Positions 1 to 7,808 of a stretch of DNA of 55,893 nt are shown here, in pieces. Positions within the stretch are counted from its first letter, which is position 1; each line of letters starts with the position of its first letter. A program made the position numbers and the translations under genes. The notes beneath the pieces are model-generated. The model was not told where the DNA came from. It made no database searches and worked only from the letters and a program-made list of their open reading frames with translations. Source of the DNA: a virus; the IMG/VR virus record IMGVR_UViG_3300044630_003363, positions 1 to 55,893 of that record. The stretch is one strand, 5' to 3'.

Positions 1-496
1 TTTGTTGTGCTGTGAGTATTTGATTTAACTTAGCGTCAAGAATTTCTGTTACCGTTTTTCTTACGATATTTTCAATAATTGGTATCAAATCACTACTATT
101 ATATGATGGTGAACTACCTTGTTGTTTGCTTGGTGATTTTTTTGTTGACACACCCTCGCTCTCCATTAGTCTTTTTGTTTTTTCAACAAAATTTAAATCT
201 AACGAATCAGTTAAACTAATTTGATTAATTGGGTTTTCAATCATTGCTTTTTTGATGGCATCAGGTAATTTAGACTCCATTATTCTATTTACATTTGATT
301 GTTGATATTCTTGTTGTCTAACTTGGGGTTGTTGATTATATTGTGCTGATAATTCTTCCGGGTCAGACCTTAATACTGTTTCGTTTACATTTCCTCTTTC
401 GAAACTGCCAGTTTCTACTTTATTCATGACTTTCTTAGCTTGTACTAATTTCATCATTAAGTCGTTTTGAGATATTACTCCTTGTCCTGTTTCCAT
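1..496 (-). CDS. Partial hypothetical protein, probably virion-associated
   Basis: An open frame of 165 codons with no stop starts at ATG 494-496 and runs off the left edge, so the C-terminus is missing. The visible protein begins METGQGVISQNDLMMKLVQA and is polar and Gln-rich in the middle (QQPQVRQQEYQQ, about residues 58-70). A low-complexity Ser/Lys/Gln stretch precedes a predicted helical segment (IIENIVRKTVTEILDAKLNQ) that could be a coiled coil. It lies 27 bases downstream of the WYL-like gene on the same strand and closes the minus-strand virion-type operon visible here. I recognise no family. A capsid-core or scaffold role would fit the helical, charged composition but is only a guess. 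Confidence 0.75.
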   Translation of the reverse strand, partial: METGQGVISQNDLMMKLVQAKKVMNKVETGSFERGNVNETVLRSDPEELSAQYNQQPQVRQQEYQQSNVNRIMESKLPDAIKKAMIENPINQISLTDSLDLNFVEKTKRLMESEGVSTKKSPSKQQGSSPSYNSSDLIPIIENIVRKTVTEILDAKLNQILTAQQ

Positions 497-523
497 GATA
501 TTTTTTATATATAATAAGTATTT

Positions 524-1423
524 TTAAAAGAAGATTAAAGTCTTCATTCTTTTTATTGATTCCATTAACGGGGTTTCATTATCTTCATCATTTGTCTCAG
601 GTTGAGGTATATTACCTGCAACCTTTACATTATCTCCCTTTAATAAATTGAATAATTCTATTTCCGAATCTTTTTCTAATTTCCTTCTTGTTCCTTCTCC
701 CGGCTTTATGTTACCACCAACTTCAGATTGAGATTTAACCCAATCTTCTAGTTTTTTATTATAAAGAGCGTCTATACTTAATTTAACATTTTCAGGTGAT
801 ACTTCTTTATTATTGTTTATGTTAATTATTTTATTTTTTAAATCATTGTAAACCTCAACATCCCTTTTAATTTGTGATTGTGGTTGTGGTAATACTGATG
901 GTTTTTCTTTTTGTTTAGGTTGTGGTAATTCAGTTTTAGGTTTTTCCGGTTCAACTGTTGGTGTAACGGTTGGTTTTGGTAATTCAGTTTTAGGAGTTGT
1001 TGGTAAAGTTCCCCAATTACTTTTTACCTCAATACTGGTTAAACTTTTATCTCCGCTTTCATTATAACCCGGTCTTTTTTGGTCGAATGTTTCGTCTTCA
1101 TAAATGTTAATACCTGACATTCTTGATATAATAAACATTCTCCAACCATATTCGGCTGTTCCTAATTTATTACTATCAAAACCTTTTTTAGATGTTGATG
1201 GTGGTTGTACCCATCCCCTAACAACTAAGTTACCTTTTTTTGTTAAACCCATTACAACCAATTCGGCTCTAATTCTTCTTCCAGGTAAAACTTCACCTTT
1301 CGGACCATTATAGTAGAAGGAAACGGGATTTCGGTTTATAATTGCATCCTTTAATCTTTTATTGATACTACCATTTGGTGCCTCCAATAAAATTTGGGAT
1401 AATATGTTTTTAAATTTTATCAT
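524..1423 (-). CDS. WYL-like domain protein of the late operon
   Basis: A 299-residue protein. Residues about 22-115 read like a WYL (Sm-like barrel) ligand-binding module: LKDAIINRNPVSFYYNG, then a basic strand GRRIRAELVVMGLT, a hydrophobic strand NLVVRGWVQPP, and WRMFIISRMSGINIYED in the place of the usual 'fRldRI' strand. A Pro/Thr/Lys-rich linker (about 140-185) leads to a charged C-terminal helical region ending MESIKRMKTLIFF. The N-terminus (MIKFKNILSQILLEAP) is amphipathic and resembles short head-targeting leaders of T4-type internal proteins. Its ATG overlaps the stop of the repeat-protein gene as TAATG, implying coupled translation. WYL domains usually sense ligands in bacterial regulators. 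Here the structural operon suggests a virion or injected protein, which is inference. Confidence 0.65.
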   Translation of the reverse strand: MIKFKNILSQILLEAPNGSINKRLKDAIINRNPVSFYYNGPKGEVLPGRRIRAELVVMGLTKKGNLVVRGWVQPPSTSKKGFDSNKLGTAEYGWRMFIISRMSGINIYEDETFDQKRPGYNESGDKSLTSIEVKSNWGTLPTTPKTELPKPTVTPTVEPEKPKTELPQPKQKEKPSVLPQPQSQIKRDVEVYNDLKNKIININNNKEVSPENVKLSIDALYNKKLEDWVKSQSEVGGNIKPGEGTRRKLEKDSEIELFNLLKGDNVKVAGNIPQPETNDEDNETPLMESIKRMKTLIFF

Positions 1424-3612
1424 TAAAAATCTGGGTATGCTTTAATTGTTGAGTATTTATTTTTTGATAGTAGGTCAACTCTACCGGGACCAATTGCATT
1501 ACCAAAAATATCCGTTCTTGTACCAATTTGTCCGCTATTGTTTTCTCCTCTACCTTTTTCATCTCCGTCGGATACCGCATTTGGATTATTAACATTATAT
1601 TCAAAAATATTATTATATATGTTTTTTGCCAATAGGTCAACTCTACCGGGTCCTATTGAGTTACCAAAAATATCGGTTCTTGTACCAATCTGACCAGATG
1701 TATTTTCTCCTCTACCTTTCTCATCACCATCAGATACTGCATTTGGATTATTGACATTATATTCAAAAGTATCAGAATAGATGTTAATTGCTTTTAAACC
1801 TATTCTACCTAAACCAATTGCATTACCGAAGATATCAGTTCTTGTTCCAATTTGTCCGCTAGTATTTTCTCCTCTACCTTTCTCATCACCATCAGATACT
1901 GCATTTGGATTATTGACATTATATTGAAAAAAATCGCTGTAAATATTCATCCCTAATAATCCAACTCTACCGGGACCAAGTGCATTACCAAAAACATCAG
2001 TTCTTGTACCGATTGGAAATAATAGATTTTCTCCTCTACCCTTTTCATCACCATCGGATAATGCGTTTGGATTACCGTTATTGTATCTAAAATTATCATC
2101 GTAGATATTCATCGCCAATAATCCAAGTCTACCGGGACCTATACTATTACCAAAGATATCGGTTTTTGTTCCAATGAATGGAAATCCACTATTTTCACCT
2201 CTACCTTTTTCATCACCGTCAGATAATGCATCAGGATTACCTGAACCGTAGTTGTTGGTGTAGTTGTAATCGTTGATTGCTAAAAGTGTATTTCTTTCAT
2301 TAATATCAGTTTTAGAACCTATATTACCACCTAACTCTCCTTTACCTTTTTCATCACCATCAGATAATGCGTCTTTGTTTACTGAACTATAGTTGTTTGT
2401 ATAATTGTAATCATTTTTAGCCAAAAGAGTATTTCTTTCAATAATATCTGTTCTTGTACCAATCTGACCAGATGTATTTTCTCCTCTACCCTTTTCATCA
2501 CCATCAGATAATGCGTTTTGATTTGTTAAACCGTATCCATTATTAGAACCATAATTGTTGATTGCTAATAATTTTATCCTTTCATTGATATCGGTTTTTG
2601 TTCCAACATCACCACTGGTATTTTCACCTCTACCTTTTTCGTCTCCATCAGATATAGCATCTCTATTTGTTAAACCATATCCATTATTAGAACCATAATC
2701 ATTTATTGCCAATAATTTTGTTCTCTCATTGATATCGGTTTTTGTTCCAATTTGTCCACCATTGTTTTCTCCTCTACCTTTTTCATCACCGTCCGAGATT
2801 GCATTTGGATTTGTTAATCCGTAACCATTATTTGGTCTGTAACTGTTTTTTGATAATAATGAGTTTCTTTCGTTAATATCAGTTTTTGAACCAATATTAC
2901 CAGCAAACTCTCCCTTACCTTTTTCATCTCCATCAGATATGGCATCTCTATTTGTTAATCCGTAATTATTAGCGTAGTTATAATCATTTTTTGATAATAA
3001 TGTGTTTCTTTCATTAATATCAGTTTTTGAACCAATATTACCATTTAATTCACCTTTACCTTTTTCGTCTCCGTCAGATAATGCGTTTTGATTTGTTAAT
3101 CCATAACCATTATTTGAGTTATAGTTGTTTTTTGATAAAAGTACATTTCTTTCATTAATGTCGGTTCTCGTTCCAACTTGTCCATTGGTGTTCTCACCTC
3201 TACCCTTTTCGTCACCGTCAGATATAGCATCTTTGTTTACGACTCCATAACCATTATTTGGTCCGTAATTGTTTTTTGATAGTAATGAGTTTCTTTCATT
3301 AATGTCAGTTTTAGAACCAATATTACCATTTGACTCACCTTTACCTTTATTATCACCATCAGATAGTGCATTAGGGTTAGATGAGGTATAGTTGTTATCA
3401 TAATTGTAGTTGTTTTTTGATAAAAGAACATTTCTTTCATTAATGTCCGTTTTAGTACCAACATTACCATTTAACTCACCCATACCTTTATTATCACCAT
3501 CAGATAGTGCATTTGAACTAGTTGAATTGTAATTATTTGGGTAATTATATTCGTTAGCCGCCAATAATAAAGCCCTTTGTTGGATTGCTATAATCTCTAA
3601 TTGTGTCGGCAT
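1423..3612 (-). CDS. 729-residue protein of 14 tandem SDGD(E/N)KGxGE repeats
   Basis: Almost the whole protein is a tandem repeat. A core (N/D)A(L/I/V)SDGD(E/N)KG(R/K/M)GE occurs 14 times, each followed by xGxxGT(K/R)TDI. In the first nine units TDI is followed by (N/I)ERxxLLxxNxY and a unit is about 46-50 residues. In the last five it is followed by FGNxxGPGRxxLLxxNxY and units are about 55-60. The SDGDEKG core is rich in Asp, Gly and Glu, like calcium-binding loops, but metal binding is not shown. Only residues 1-20 (MPTQLEIIAIQQRALLLAAN) are unique. The gene starts right after the stop of the 165-residue gene (TAAATG) and ends in TAATG with the WYL-like gene. I do not recognise a named family. 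A repetitive virion protein (decoration, internal or fibre) is the most economical reading. Confidence 0.85.
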   Translation of the reverse strand: MPTQLEIIAIQQRALLLAANEYNYPNNYNSTSSNALSDGDNKGMGELNGNVGTKTDINERNVLLSKNNYNYDNNYTSSNPNALSDGDNKGKGESNGNIGSKTDINERNSLLSKNNYGPNNGYGVVNKDAISDGDEKGRGENTNGQVGTRTDINERNVLLSKNNYNSNNGYGLTNQNALSDGDEKGKGELNGNIGSKTDINERNTLLSKNDYNYANNYGLTNRDAISDGDEKGKGEFAGNIGSKTDINERNSLLSKNSYRPNNGYGLTNPNAISDGDEKGRGENNGGQIGTKTDINERTKLLAINDYGSNNGYGLTNRDAISDGDEKGRGENTSGDVGTKTDINERIKLLAINNYGSNNGYGLTNQNALSDGDEKGRGENTSGQIGTRTDIIERNTLLAKNDYNYTNNYSSVNKDALSDGDEKGKGELGGNIGSKTDINERNTLLAINDYNYTNNYGSGNPDALSDGDEKGRGENSGFPFIGTKTDIFGNSIGPGRLGLLAMNIYDDNFRYNNGNPNALSDGDEKGRGENLLFPIGTRTDVFGNALGPGRVGLLGMNIYSDFFQYNVNNPNAVSDGDEKGRGENTSGQIGTRTDIFGNAIGLGRIGLKAINIYSDTFEYNVNNPNAVSDGDEKGRGENTSGQIGTRTDIFGNSIGPGRVDLLAKNIYNNIFEYNVNNPNAVSDGDEKGRGENNSGQIGTRTDIFGNAIGPGRVDLLSKNKYSTIKAYPDF

Positions 3613-4110
3613 TTAGTACTTAATTAATTTTTTTATTTTATTAACCTCCTCAAACAATCCAAGTGAGGATATCGAGGATATTGAACTTTTATCTGAATTA
3701 CTTTTAATAAGATTGGTTGGTATTCTAAAATTAAAATTTTTTGTGTGTTTTTTTAGGTGGCTATTTTTTCTTTCTCCCGTCATACTTGAGATATCATCAG
3801 CCCTCATTTTAGAATCTTTACGATTACTAACTAAATCTCTCTCACCTTGTAGATGTTGATTAGCCCACTTTTCCATTAAATCACCACCACATAAATCATA
3901 TTTTAATCTATCTTTTATTTTATCTATATTTTGGATATCGTGAATAATTCTTTTTAATTGTCCGTATTTTACCGATTTATCCAGTAAGATTTTTTTTGCT
4001 CTCTGTATTCCACGAGCATTCTGACCATTTAAACCAACAATGGTGTGGTTTATTTTATCTAAAATATCTTGTGGAACATTGAAAATCCTACCTTTTAAAT
4101 CTTTATTCAT
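3613..4110 (-). CDS. Hypothetical protein, late operon
   Basis: A 165-residue basic protein. The N-terminal 70 residues are helical and Lys-rich (GRIFNVPQDILDKINHTIVG, then RGIQRAKKILLDKSVKYGQL). A middle part, YDLCGGDLMEKWANQHLQ, leads to a Ser/Lys-rich low-complexity stretch. It overlaps the upstream gene by eight bases (ATGAATAA) and its stop abuts the start of the repeat protein, so it belongs to the minus-strand operon driven from about 4875. No family recognised. Its size, charge and place suggest a capsid-associated or assembly protein, with no direct evidence. Confidence 0.75.
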   Translation of the reverse strand: MNKDLKGRIFNVPQDILDKINHTIVGLNGQNARGIQRAKKILLDKSVKYGQLKRIIHDIQNIDKIKDRLKYDLCGGDLMEKWANQHLQGERDLVSNRKDSKMRADDISSMTGERKNSHLKKHTKNFNFRIPTNLIKSNSDKSSISSISSLGLFEEVNKIKKLIKY

Positions 4111-4855
4111 TATCTTTTTTATTTAAGAGTTTAATAACATCTTTTATGGATATGTCATTCTTTGTTAGTGTGTTCTTCAACGCCAATATTTGTTTTCTAA
4201 TAATTGGTTCTAAGTCTTTTTCAACATCCTCATCAACTTCTTTATTAACTAAGTCATCCGATTTTGATTTTTTAGAAAGAACACTTTCAACATAATCTTG
4301 AACATATTGTTTGGGGTTTTCAATTAATCTAACTTTATCTCCTTTTAAATTTTTATCATACCCCATTTGAGCTAATCTTTCATCAGCTTCAGAATCGTCC
4401 ATTCCTAAATTATCCTTAAAGAATTTTTTAGCCTCCTTCTTATTGGCATCCACACCTAATGTGCCTTTATACCCAAGAGCACCTTTCATATTCGATTCAC
4501 CCCAATATCTTAATGATGTGTGAGAACCGTGAACCCCCACATTACCCAACATACCGTAACCGGTTTTAACCACTTGGTCGGTTGTTTTTTTACTCGCAGC
4601 ACCTGAAGACCTTGTAATTGGAATATTACTTGTACCAAAGTTACCCTTTTCATCCACAATCTCATCAACCTCTTTTTCAACCTCATCCGGTAATTTTTTA
4701 TAATTGGTATCGTCAGAAAATTCCTTAGCCATATTTTCCCACTTTAATCTCTCTTTTTTGGATAAAGACTTATCATTCGCCTTAGCAAAAAATAATCTTT
4801 GTTGTTTTTTAGACTTAAAAGTCTCTTCAATTATGTTTTTTATGTATTTATCCAT
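4103..4855 (-). CDS. Hypothetical protein, first gene of minus-strand late operon
   Basis: A 250-residue, highly charged protein. Residues 15-50 carry SKKQQRLFFAKANDKSLSKK followed by ERLKWENMAKEF, resembling the short 'SKKQQ' helical motif seen in small phage structural proteins. A Gly-rich middle (about 95-140, GYGMLGNVGVHGSHTSLRYWG) is followed by an acidic/Lys region and a C-terminal helix. It starts 16 bases after a minus-strand TATTTATA box (4879 to 4872), which marks it as a late gene, and it leads the operon of five genes that runs to the window edge. Function unknown; a core or scaffold-like virion protein is possible. Confidence 0.75.
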   Translation of the reverse strand: MDKYIKNIIEETFKSKKQQRLFFAKANDKSLSKKERLKWENMAKEFSDDTNYKKLPDEVEKEVDEIVDEKGNFGTSNIPITRSSGAASKKTTDQVVKTGYGMLGNVGVHGSHTSLRYWGESNMKGALGYKGTLGVDANKKEAKKFFKDNLGMDDSEADERLAQMGYDKNLKGDKVRLIENPKQYVQDYVESVLSKKSKSDDLVNKEVDEDVEKDLEPIIRKQILALKNTLTKNDISIKDVIKLLNKKDNE

Positions 4856-4871
4856 TATAACAAGTTTATTA

Positions 4872-4879
4872 TATAAATA
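4872..4879 (-). promoter_or_regulatory. Late-promoter-like box TATTTATA
   Basis: Reads GATATTTATATAAT on the minus strand, 16 bases before the ATG of the gene at 4103-4855. It lies back to back with the plus-strand box at 4897, forming a compact divergent control region for two structural operons. Confidence 0.55.
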
Positions 4880-4896
4880 TCAAAAGAAACGAAAGA

Positions 4897-4904
4897 TATT
4901 TATA
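4897..4904 (+). promoter_or_regulatory. Late-promoter-like box TATTTATA
   Basis: GATATTTATAATAGAATATG: the box ends seven bases before the ATG at 4912. If it works like a -10 element, transcription would begin at or beside the start codon. Confidence 0.55.
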
Positions 4905-4911
4905 ATAGAAT

Positions 4912-6390
4912 ATGAATAGTCAAAATATACTTAAATTTTGGGGTACACAAATGGATTTGAAGATTGATTCTTCAGAATATCATGATTATGAGGTATCCAA
5001 AACAGAATCGGATTACAATTCTGATGTGTTAAATATTAACACCACAATTAATTATTCTGGTTTAAGTGTAAACACCACAGGATTAACAAATGCGGATTGT
5101 GTTAGAAATACAATATCTTTAAATGAATTTGACAATACGGTTAATGACCCAACATATCCATATTCAGCATATACATGGACATTATCATATAGTGGTTTTA
5201 CCAACCAATTAAGTAATTCTGATACTATTTTAAAAAATGATGTTTATGAATTTATTAATAGTAGTGGTCAGACTCATTATTTTATTGAAAATGGATATAA
5301 TAATGCACTTTCAAATCCGTTTTCTTTAAATGTTACAGGATTTACAACGGGTTCTACCGTTGATTGTACTTTACAATTTTCAGGAACAGGGATAACGACA
5401 ACCATTTGTTGTCCAAGAGACCCAATTCCATCAGCAAAACCATGGGCGTACCAAATTAACCATGGTGCTGGTGTTAATAATTGTGATTATTCAGTTAAAA
5501 GAAGAACAGAAAAAGGATGGACAATTGATTTTGTTTTAAATAAGGATTCTCTCCCATGGTCTGACGGTAATGTCATATACTATCTTGGGGTTAGGAATGA
5601 ATCTGATATAGAGGATTACGCAGATAATAACTTATCTTTCTCATTTACTGATGATGGTAGACTTAAATGGACATCAATTCATTATTCGGGTATATGTAAT
5701 ACCTTATCGGGATACACGGAATCATATTATATTGCATCAGGACAAACATTACCATTATGTAATAATGGAACAAGTGATGATTTTAATATTACAATAACAT
5801 TTGATAGATACAGTAGATATACTGATTGTAATCTTGAAAATGATGGGGGTTGGAATGATTTAATTCCCGGAGTTAAGGTAATTCCATATGTACCAGAATC
5901 TGGTAGTTCAGTAACTTCAACACAAACCACAATTTATACTGAGGTTGAGGAATTAAATAAAAAATGGGCTGACGAGAAAGAAAGAAGATTAGGTATTTTA
6001 AAAATTTATTTAAACGGTAGACCAATATATAAATTAAAAGATTGGGAGGAAATAATTCCATCTGATAGAGGAGAACAACCTTTTATACAGTCATGGGGTT
6101 CAGGTACTCAATATGCCGGTGGTGTACATAATATGGGTACATCGTGTTTTAATTTTAAACAAATTCAATTTTATGAACAACCTTTAGATTTTGTACATGT
6201 TAGACACCATTATCTATCTGAAATAAAACCAAACTTTAATATTGTTGAGTGTAATGTGAACTGTGTTGACTCTGTTGTGGGGATTATTAATGTTACGCCA
6301 ACTCCTACTCCTACACCAACAAGAACCATCACACCAACACCAACAATATCGGTAACACCTACCTTTACACCAACACCAAGTACTTCGTAA
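4912..6390 (+). CDS. Putative fibre/surface protein: LamG-like domain with C-terminal Thr-Pro tail
   Basis: A 492-residue protein. The first ~170 residues are Asn/Thr/Ser-rich beta-type sequence with paired cysteines. Residues about 195-445 look like a concanavalin A/LamG jelly roll: GWTIDFVLNKDSLPW, LSFSFTDDGRLKWTSIHY, RRLGILKIYLNGRPIYKLKD, and a closing strand FKQIQFYEQPLDFVHV. Residues 462-492 form a Thr-Pro stalk ([17 protein letters not shown]...) ending STS. LamG-like folds bind glycans, so host-surface recognition is plausible but inferred. It is the first gene of the plus-strand group 4912-7724, behind a late-type box. Confidence 0.7.
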   Translation: MNSQNILKFWGTQMDLKIDSSEYHDYEVSKTESDYNSDVLNINTTINYSGLSVNTTGLTNADCVRNTISLNEFDNTVNDPTYPYSAYTWTLSYSGFTNQLSNSDTILKNDVYEFINSSGQTHYFIENGYNNALSNPFSLNVTGFTTGSTVDCTLQFSGTGITTTICCPRDPIPSAKPWAYQINHGAGVNNCDYSVKRRTEKGWTIDFVLNKDSLPWSDGNVIYYLGVRNESDIEDYADNNLSFSFTDDGRLKWTSIHYSGICNTLSGYTESYYIASGQTLPLCNNGTSDDFNITITFDRYSRYTDCNLENDGGWNDLIPGVKVIPYVPESGSSVTSTQTTIYTEVEELNKKWADEKERRLGILKIYLNGRPIYKLKDWEEIIPSDRGEQPFIQSWGSGTQYAGGVHNMGTSCFNFKQIQFYEQPLDFVHVRHHYLSEIKPNFNIVECNVNCVDSVVGIINVTPTPTPTPTRTITPTPTISVTPTFTPTPSTS

Positions 6391-6466
6391 AAAATAACTT
6401 CAAGTTTCATAAAACTTTAATTATACCTTCTTTTTATGTATCATTTACTAATTCATGTATTTTAAC

Positions 6467-6474
6467 TATTTATC
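6467..6474 (+). promoter_or_regulatory. Late-promoter-like box TATTTATC
   Basis: CTATTTATCTTTAAAG lies 23 bases before the ATG at 6498, in a 107-base gap. A weak hairpin earlier in the gap (AAGTTT-CATA-AAACTT, 6402-6417) may end the preceding transcript. Confidence 0.4.
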
Positions 6475-6497
6475 TTTAAAGAGTCGAATAATCAATA

Positions 6498-7325
6498 ATG
6501 ACAACCATAATATTAACATCAAACAACTATAGTGGACAAACTGCGAACATTACTTATTATCCTGATACAGGTGGTACGATTAGCCTTGGCTCTGTCGTTG
6601 TCCCTTATTATTATAGTACTGACTATTTTTATGGTACTTATGAGTTATTTTTTCCAATATTTAACAAAACATGTACACTATATATTGAGTCACCTATACC
6701 TACCCCTACGGTTACACCTACTTTAACCCCAACCAATACTATCACGCCAACTTTAACAGTAACACCAACAAGAACTATTACTCCAACAATTACCCCAACC
6801 AATACTTTAACTCCAACTCCAACAAGTTCATTTAGTGCTGGTTTATATAAAACAACATATTCTGGTTATCATAACGAAAACCCAGCGTTTTTTGCAACAG
6901 CAACACCAACAACTTTTGGTGCTAATCCTGCCACATCGGTACAAACAACTTCAATAACTGAACCCGGAACTGATGACGGTACTAATTTTAGTTGTCAATG
7001 GTTAGGATATTTCAAACCAACAACAACAGAAACATACACATTCTTTTTATCAAGTGATGATGGTTCTTATCTTTGGATTGGTGCTAATGCTCAGTCAGGA
7101 TTTACCACCGCCAACTCTAACATAAACAATGGTGGAGCTCATGGAAATCAGGAGGTATCAGGTTCAGTTTCATTAACTGCTGGTGTCCTTTATCCAATAA
7201 GAATACAATTTGGTGAAATTGGTGGTGGTGATATTATGACATTTAATCATTCAACACCAACCATAACAAAAACAACAAATGTTACCGGTAAAGTATTTTA
7301 CAACCCTTCAACAAATGGATTTTAA
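6498..7325 (+). CDS. Putative adhesin: N-terminal beta domain, Thr-Pro linker, PA14/GLEYA-like domain
   Basis: 275 residues in three parts. Residues 1-65 are a short beta-rich head. Residues about 66-111 are a Thr-Pro stalk with TPT every four to six residues. Residues about 112-265 match a PA14/GLEYA carbohydrate-binding module: SCQWLGYFKPTTTETYTFFL, SSDDGSYLWIG, LTAGVLYPIRIQFGEIGGGD, then FNHSTPT. The 'SSDDGS' loop after the aromatic Y-T-F strand is the family signature, where Asp residues hold calcium and sugar. The order anchor-stalk-lectin suggests a receptor-binding tip or decoration. Neighbours on both sides are also virion-type. Confidence 0.8.
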   Translation: MTTIILTSNNYSGQTANITYYPDTGGTISLGSVVVPYYYSTDYFYGTYELFFPIFNKTCTLYIESPIPTPTVTPTLTPTNTITPTLTVTPTRTITPTITPTNTLTPTPTSSFSAGLYKTTYSGYHNENPAFFATATPTTFGANPATSVQTTSITEPGTDDGTNFSCQWLGYFKPTTTETYTFFLSSDDGSYLWIGANAQSGFTTANSNINNGGAHGNQEVSGSVSLTAGVLYPIRIQFGEIGGGDIMTFNHSTPTITKTTNVTGKVFYNPSTNGF

Positions 7326-7343
7326 TTAAAATAAAAAGAACAA

Positions 7344-7351
7344 TATTTATA
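7344..7351 (+). promoter_or_regulatory. Late-promoter-like box TATTTATA
   Basis: AATATTTATAGAATATGG: only four bases separate the box from the ATG at 7356. This is one of the clearest cases implying a leaderless or nearly leaderless transcript. Confidence 0.55.
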
Positions 7352-7355
7352 GAAT

Positions 7356-7724
7356 ATGGAATTTTTTATTAGACAAGGAGCATCAGAACCAATCTTAAAA
7401 TTAAGATTAATAGACGACGGTAAAAACGATAAGTCTGGATTTAACGATGCACTTGAAAATTGTGATATCACATTTGAAATGTTTAATATTGAAAATGATG
7501 AGTATGAGATATTAAATTCAACATGTCAAATCACAACAAGGGATAAAAAATACGACCAAACAACTGATGAATATTATATTGTTCATAGATTTACTGAAGC
7601 TCAAACTGCAAACATAGGAAAATACGAGGGAAAGGTAACAGTTCAATTCTTAGATACCAATCTAAATCCTACAACAAAACTGATTTTACCCGTTAAGGAA
7701 AAATTATTTATCACCATATTTTGA
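7356..7724 (+). CDS. Small structural protein, BppU-N-like
   Basis: 122 residues, beta-rich throughout. MEFFIRQGASEPILKLRLID at the start, CDITFEMFNIENDEYEILNS in the middle and GKYEGKVTVQFLD...LPVKEKLFITIF at the end resemble the immunoglobulin-like N-terminal domain of phage upper-baseplate (BppU-type) proteins. The similarity is judged by eye and is weak. It closes the fibre/adhesin group and carries its own late-type box. A virion adaptor role is inferred from position. Confidence 0.6.
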   Translation: MEFFIRQGASEPILKLRLIDDGKNDKSGFNDALENCDITFEMFNIENDEYEILNSTCQITTRDKKYDQTTDEYYIVHRFTEAQTANIGKYEGKVTVQFLDTNLNPTTKLILPVKEKLFITIF

Positions 7725-7762
7725 TAATCAAATTTTTTTCTGTATATTTTTGACAAGACTAA

Positions 7763-7779
7763 TTACGGAATGTCCGTAA
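7763..7779. promoter_or_regulatory. 17-base palindrome upstream of DNA polymerase (operator candidate)
   Basis: TTACGGA-ATG-TCCGTAA is a perfect 7+7 inverted repeat, 29 bases before the polymerase ATG. A TTGACA-like hexamer lies just upstream (7750-7755). No T-run follows, so an operator or mRNA hairpin is more likely than a terminator. The same palindrome was not noticed elsewhere in the window. Confidence 0.4.
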
Positions 7780-7808
7780 GCTAATGTGTCACTTAAAAAA
7801 TATACATA

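Noticed and set aside
1423-3612. Regular repeats considered as a CRISPR array
   Set aside because: The repeats lie in one long open frame, have a period of about 140-180 bases, differ at third positions and lack unique spacers.
4872-4879. TATAAATA read on the plus strand as a classical T4 late promoter
   Set aside because: It points into the divergent minus-strand gene. Across the window the sense-strand form is consistently TATTTATA.
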